Source: Candidatus Heimdallarchaeota archaeon
GTDB lineage: Archaea; Asgardarchaeota; Heimdallarchaeia; Heimdallarchaeales; Kariarchaeaceae
Length of the DNA stretch: 9,613 bases
Assembly (NCBI GenBank): GCA_015522385.1
Contig: WAMJ01000250.1
Location: forward strand, 1 to 9,613
Direction of reading: 5' to 3'
Position 1 is the first letter of the stretch. Each line of letters opens with the position of its first letter. This document shows positions 6,175 to 9,613 of this stretch, in pieces. The notes below the pieces were generated by a model. That model was not told the DNA's origin. It made no database searches and worked only from the letters and a program-made list of their open reading frames with translations. The position numbers and the translations under genes are program-made.

Positions 6175-8817
6175 TTAATGGTCGAGGGTGTCAAATATTG
6201 CGAGCAGGTAACCAACAATCTCGTTGTGGACTTTAGACAACCCTTGGAGTATAATCCTTCGGGTGGATGCTATCCTAGAAATATCTGATTTAGAACGTGT
6301 GAGAGATATTAACGTGTATTGGAGAAATAGGGTAGACGCGAAATCCTGTACATTTGCTCGTGACGTAGATGACATTGTCTTGAAGTTGTTAAGGATGGTG
6401 TTGCCAAGACCCGTTCCTATGTGCTCTATATGCTTCTCAATGTTTAGAAGGACATCGGTTTCCATTGGCTTGAGGGTACGTAGAAATGCCCTGCCTTCCT
6501 CTTCGAGAATAGTCCTCAAAGGTCGGGGCACGTCGTAACTCACTGACTCCAACAATTCCCGGTAGATGTGTGAGACAATTCCCCTGTTGAATTCCTCAAG
6601 TGTATCTTGTCGTGTGACGGGGATTGATATTCTGTAGTCGTCTTCACTCATCTTCTCGAAGGGGAAGGGCTTGGTCTGAATAAGGACAGGTTCGTGATTT
6701 GTGGACTCTGCCTTAACAAATGCCTGAAAATTGAGTAATCTTGGAATGGTCTCACTAATTTCCTCTGAAAGGCCGAGTGCACGGATGAGCACCGTAGAAT
6801 CTGTTCTGAATTGAGCAATAAAACCACTGTCCGTGAGCATGGAGCTCATGAACTCTGCAGACACACCAGAAGCGATGACCGCTACACCTTTGTACCTGAA
6901 TGTAGATATTATCTCTTCCAACCTGCTCAACTCACTTCTCCCAATGCTCTTCCTCGGCACAAGATATTGTCCCTCGTCGAGGAAGATCGCATATTTTGGA
7001 ATCCGTTTCCCCGATCTGTTATACTTGTATTGCTCCCCTTTGTCCTTAAGTGCAATTGTGAAATTCATAAGTATGAGGTCAATGAGAAATCGCATCTGCT
7101 CGACAGGGACAGTGTCATTTATCTTTGAAAGGTCGATGTAGCTGTTGTCCTCGATAATTATCTTTGCATCTAGGTTAGATTCCGGTACCCAGAAGATCTC
7201 TCTCATTGTGGACTCAAACCACTGGAACTTGTTCAATAGAGCTACTGCCGTATGGTCCTGTCTGTTGTCTATGATCATCGAATCCCTGTAGGATAATCTG
7301 CTGATATTCTCGAAGAAATCCTTTGCGTTTCCTTTGAGTCTTACTGTACGCTTCACTGCTTCATACAACAGATTTCTCTGTGGTGGAGAAAGTTCCTCAT
7401 TCTCTCCCAGTGTCTCGATAAGTGCCCGCGTTAGTTGGTTGGTATACTCTTTGGTATCCTTACCATCTGGAACCGAAAAAGGGTTAATCCTCAGGTTGAC
7501 TTTGGGGATGTAGACCTTTCCCCATTTCCTAAAGAACTTATATCTGGCGGCATCTCCTTTGAAATCAATGTCGATGATCCTCGTACCCGAAGTAATAAGG
7601 GCCTTCATGATGTGTAATCGCATTGTGGTCTTTCCAGTACCTATTCCGCCGGTGATTAGTCCACCTTGGGTGTAATCAATGGGGTTGTACTCAAATGACT
7701 TAGTAACTATAAGGTTCTCCATTTTCCGATCTATGTGCACTTGGTTTAGCTGAGATGAGCCACTCCTTTCAACTTTAAATGAGTCCTTGATGGCCATGAT
7801 CTCTTCTACAGACGTGAATGGGAACACTGCGAGTATTTCTGTCTGCTCTGAATCCAAGAGAGACTCAATCGGAGACTTGCTGATCTTGGGAGAGATACAT
7901 ATCGACTGGATGAATGACTTCATCATCTTCAGTTGCCTACGATCCTCCACGCTATAGGAAATCTCTACTCTTGTCTCCATGCTCTGAACCCTGCTATGTA
8001 ACTTCTCGTAAGTATTTGGAGTCTTGAATGATATCTGGAAGAGCATTGGATCAGAAAATCCTGCTCTCGCAATTCTCTCCGATATTTGGTATATACTGGC
8101 CAGACCTTTGAAGGAGTGTATGTACCTTGTTTTCCTCAAAGGTGGGATGTCTACGCTGTCCACGATCTCAAACCTCATTGACCTCAGTAACCTCTCCCAA
8201 TTCTCAACATCTTCCCTCAATGAGGACAATCTGAATCTTTGACTCATGGTGGTTTCCACTAATAAGAGTGGAATAGTGACTTCTGGGTGATTGAAGAGGG
8301 TAAATGTCACTGGGGGTCTGTCACTAGTCTGGAGGTAGTTGAGTAAGGCTGTTTTCTCTAGATTTCCGCTTATAACGTGGAGTCTAATCCTCATTCTTAA
8401 TTTAGGTAGTGGAAGAAGTGAAATCCCGACATTTACCTCATCTGGTCTCCATCTCTGATACACCTTCATCCACCGCTTTACATAGGAATACTGGACGAAA
8501 AAGATGACAAGATACAGGACTAAGATAATGATTGTAATCTTGATTGTTATGTTTCTGTAATCCTCTCCGTAGTCCTCTACCCATTGACTAATCTCTTCCC
8601 ATGAAAGCCACACATAAAGTAGCATGGTGATAAACGTGAGGATGAATAGATTCTCTAATCTTGATAATAGGGACGTCCTTTCGATAGGTTCAGATTTTGA
8701 AAGTACATTATTGATCATCATATCCTCAAATACTTCTGCTGCCTCATCTTTGCCAATGTATGGATCATTTAGTCTGATCTGATCTCGTCTGACCTCGATC
8801 ATGTCGGTATCTGACAT
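6175..8817 (-). CDS. membrane-anchored HerA/VirB4-like P-loop ATPase
   Basis: This 880-residue protein has two predicted membrane helices, about 57-73 and 91-110, and a large C-terminal part that should face the cytosol. The ATPase core has P-loop GGIGTGKT at 390-397 and IIDIDFKGD at 414-422. The NPF segment near 445-447 is typical of VirB4/TraC, and Walker B with catalytic Glu is AIFLDEGQ at 610-617. Residues 636-672 continue the HerA pattern to an FRTDS segment. HerA/VirB4 proteins are hexameric motors that move DNA or protein. The 130-370 region resembles no domain I can name, and 740-880 is a helical extension. Transcription probably starts at the ATG from a nearby TATA box. The neighbours are a RibB-like pseudoenzyme upstream and an LRR protein downstream. 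Without VirD4, pilin or relaxase genes in view, a conjugation role is unproven; DNA transport, chromosome handling or defence are all possible. Confidence 0.82.
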   Translation of the reverse strand: MSDTDMIEVRRDQIRLNDPYIGKDEAAEVFEDMMINNVLSKSEPIERTSLLSRLENLFILTFITMLLYVWLSWEEISQWVEDYGEDYRNITIKITIIILVLYLVIFFVQYSYVKRWMKVYQRWRPDEVNVGISLLPLPKLRMRIRLHVISGNLEKTALLNYLQTSDRPPVTFTLFNHPEVTIPLLLVETTMSQRFRLSSLREDVENWERLLRSMRFEIVDSVDIPPLRKTRYIHSFKGLASIYQISERIARAGFSDPMLFQISFKTPNTYEKLHSRVQSMETRVEISYSVEDRRQLKMMKSFIQSICISPKISKSPIESLLDSEQTEILAVFPFTSVEEIMAIKDSFKVERSGSSQLNQVHIDRKMENLIVTKSFEYNPIDYTQGGLITGGIGTGKTTMRLHIMKALITSGTRIIDIDFKGDAARYKFFRKWGKVYIPKVNLRINPFSVPDGKDTKEYTNQLTRALIETLGENEELSPPQRNLLYEAVKRTVRLKGNAKDFFENISRLSYRDSMIIDNRQDHTAVALLNKFQWFESTMREIFWVPESNLDAKIIIEDNSYIDLSKINDTVPVEQMRFLIDLILMNFTIALKDKGEQYKYNRSGKRIPKYAIFLDEGQYLVPRKSIGRSELSRLEEIISTFRYKGVAVIASGVSAEFMSSMLTDSGFIAQFRTDSTVLIRALGLSEEISETIPRLLNFQAFVKAESTNHEPVLIQTKPFPFEKMSEDDYRISIPVTRQDTLEEFNRGIVSHIYRELLESVSYDVPRPLRTILEEEGRAFLRTLKPMETDVLLNIEKHIEHIGTGLGNTILNNFKTMSSTSRANVQDFASTLFLQYTLISLTRSKSDISRIASTRRIILQGLSKVHNEIVGYLLAIFDTLDH

Positions 8818-8840
8818 CGAAATTTTATGCCCAATCCAAT

Positions 8841-8848
8841 ATTTAAAT
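8841..8848 (-). promoter_or_regulatory. TATA box for the HerA-like ATPase
   Basis: ATTTAAAT (palindromic) lies in the 38-bp gap after the RibB-like gene and is centred about 27 bp from the ATG at 8817. No Shine-Dalgarno site precedes the ATG. The ATPase is therefore probably transcribed leaderless from its own promoter, though read-through from the upstream gene is possible. Confidence 0.6.
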
Positions 8849-8855
8849 TCGTGAA

Positions 8856-9545
8856 CTACTCTTGAGCAAGCTCGGATGCCTTAACCTTCTTGAATGCCCT
8901 CCATAGGTTCTTGATTTTGGTGGCATTCTCGGTCACCATCCCTCCGGAATCCGTCTTCAACTTCCCAGTTCCAAATTCACGTAGTTCTGCATAGACCATC
9001 ATTGGAGGTATCCCGTGGAGTTCTGTGAGAGCGATGAGATAGTTCTCTATAGCTAAGCTGGTCTTGAGGAGGTTTCTTGAACTGAACCTCAGTTCTACAC
9101 TCCCTGGTGTTGTGAATCTTTTCCTGAAGGCAACAATGTGATCTTTCTGGTCAATTGCCATCTCGAATTCATTGTAGAATCTTACCAGTTCAAAAATCGT
9201 CTCTGCCTGAGTGGTACTTGTGTTGTGATCTTCTGCGGATCGAACACTAATACTAATCGAACGGCTAGGTTCGACCTCTCTTGCTAAGTTTCCCATGATC
9301 TCAAACGTCGATCGAGAATTCACAAGAAAGGCATTTAAGCTAGGAAGTCGTAGAGCTTTCTTAATATGGTCTGGGAAAACAAACTTGATTGTGTCCGGTG
9401 TCAATTCACGGAGAACACGGATCTGTGGCTCTGTCACGAGTTCCGCAGAAAATACTACGTAATAAGCTGAAGCTTCCTTCTTCGGGATCTCAATAACCAC
9501 AGGACGGTTATTTCTCCATTCTCGTGTAATGTTCTCTTGGAACAT
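8856..9545 (-). CDS. RibB-like (DHBP synthase fold) protein lacking catalytic residues
   Basis: This protein of about 229 residues follows archaeal 3,4-dihydroxy-2-butanone-4-phosphate synthase along its length. RibB makes the four-carbon riboflavin precursor from ribulose 5-phosphate. Numbering here starts from the alternative GTG at 9551. Matching segments are VVFSAELVTEPQI (32-44), ALRLP (66-70), TTPGSV (147-152), LAIEN (166-170) and YAEL (187-190). Compared from memory with the Methanocaldococcus jannaschii enzyme without gaps, Asp21, Arg25, Glu26, Glu28, Asp30 and Cys55 become I22, E26, A27, A29, Y31 and K56. The two catalytic histidines, 147 and 164, become S151 and I168. Only Glu185 survives, as E189. 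It therefore should not make riboflavin precursor and is more likely a ligand-binding or structural protein. ATG at 9545 is preferred because it overlaps the previous stop as TGATG. Confidence 0.78.
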   Translation of the reverse strand: MFQENITREWRNNRPVVIEIPKKEASAYYVVFSAELVTEPQIRVLRELTPDTIKFVFPDHIKKALRLPSLNAFLVNSRSTFEIMGNLAREVEPSRSISISVRSAEDHNTSTTQAETIFELVRFYNEFEMAIDQKDHIVAFRKRFTTPGSVELRFSSRNLLKTSLAIENYLIALTELHGIPPMMVYAELREFGTGKLKTDSGGMVTENATKIKNLWRAFKKVKASELAQE

Positions 9546-9613
9546 CAGCACTCACTCTCGATGATTGTCTCTATCATTCTCTCGAATGTCTGTTCCACAT
9601 GGGCCTTGGTCAA
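9545..9613 (-). CDS. C-terminal fragment of an unknown gene
   Basis: An open frame enters from the right edge and ends at TGA, 9547-9545, after 22 codons. The residues are mostly charged and helical, including EQTFERMIETIIESEC. Its TGA shares its last A with the ATG of the RibB-like gene (TGATG), the usual sign of translational coupling within an operon, and this is the main support for it being real. Too little is visible to name a family. Confidence 0.55.
   Translation of the reverse strand: MTKAHVEQTFERMIETIIESEC

Noticed and set aside
6811..7141. Open frames of about 100 codons on the plus strand
   Set aside because: They lie opposite the conserved Walker B region of the HerA-like ATPase and have no promoter, ribosome site or family motif.
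1..9613. CRISPR array, tRNA, rRNA, IS element or integrase
   Set aside because: No regularly spaced repeats, cloverleaf-like sequence, transposase motifs or terminal inverted repeats were seen on either strand.

Overview
The window is most likely archaeal. Three genes (3015 minus, 3119 plus, 8817 minus) have AT-rich TATA-like boxes centred about 25-27 bp from the start codon and no ribosome binding site, which is the pattern of leaderless archaeal transcripts. Other genes have a GAGGT-type Shine-Dalgarno site. The protein families agree: an Fe-S XPD-type helicase, a small ERCC4 plus helix-hairpin-helix protein, a HerA/VirB4-type ATPase, and an E2/E3 pair of an archaeal 2-oxoacid dehydrogenase complex. 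The lineage cannot be fixed from this sequence alone. A thermoplasmatal or Asgard-like archaeon is possible, but this is inference.

Layout: (1) 1-1603, core metabolism: the tail of an E2 acyltransferase followed by E3 dihydrolipoyl dehydrogenase. (2) 1755-2411, a type II thymidine kinase with its own promoter. (3) 2371-5522, a DNA-repair-like block. A minus-strand ERCC4/XPF-like protein overlaps the end of thymidine kinase. It is transcribed divergently from an XPD/Rad3-type helicase, which is followed after 4 bp by an unrecognised 180-residue protein that may be a RecA-fold remnant. A 17-bp inverted repeat lies almost exactly midway between the two divergent TATA boxes. (4) 5482-9613, a minus-strand block, in transcription order: the end of an unknown gene, a RibB-like protein, a membrane-anchored HerA/VirB4-like ATPase, and a leucine-rich-repeat protein.

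The most striking feature is the number of apparently inactivated enzyme folds. The RibB-like protein follows the DHBP synthase fold closely but has lost nearly every catalytic and metal-binding residue. The ERCC4-like protein keeps the nuclease fold and a C-terminal hairpin but lacks the GD and ERK residues. The 180-residue protein resembles the second half of a RecA/RadB ATPase without a P-loop. By inference, the ERCC4-like protein, helicase and RecA-like protein could form a repair or fork-processing module in which non-catalytic subunits support one active helicase. The RibB-like, HerA-like and LRR genes could form a separate membrane-associated ATPase system with a pseudoenzyme partner. 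No tRNA, rRNA, CRISPR array or insertion sequence was seen.
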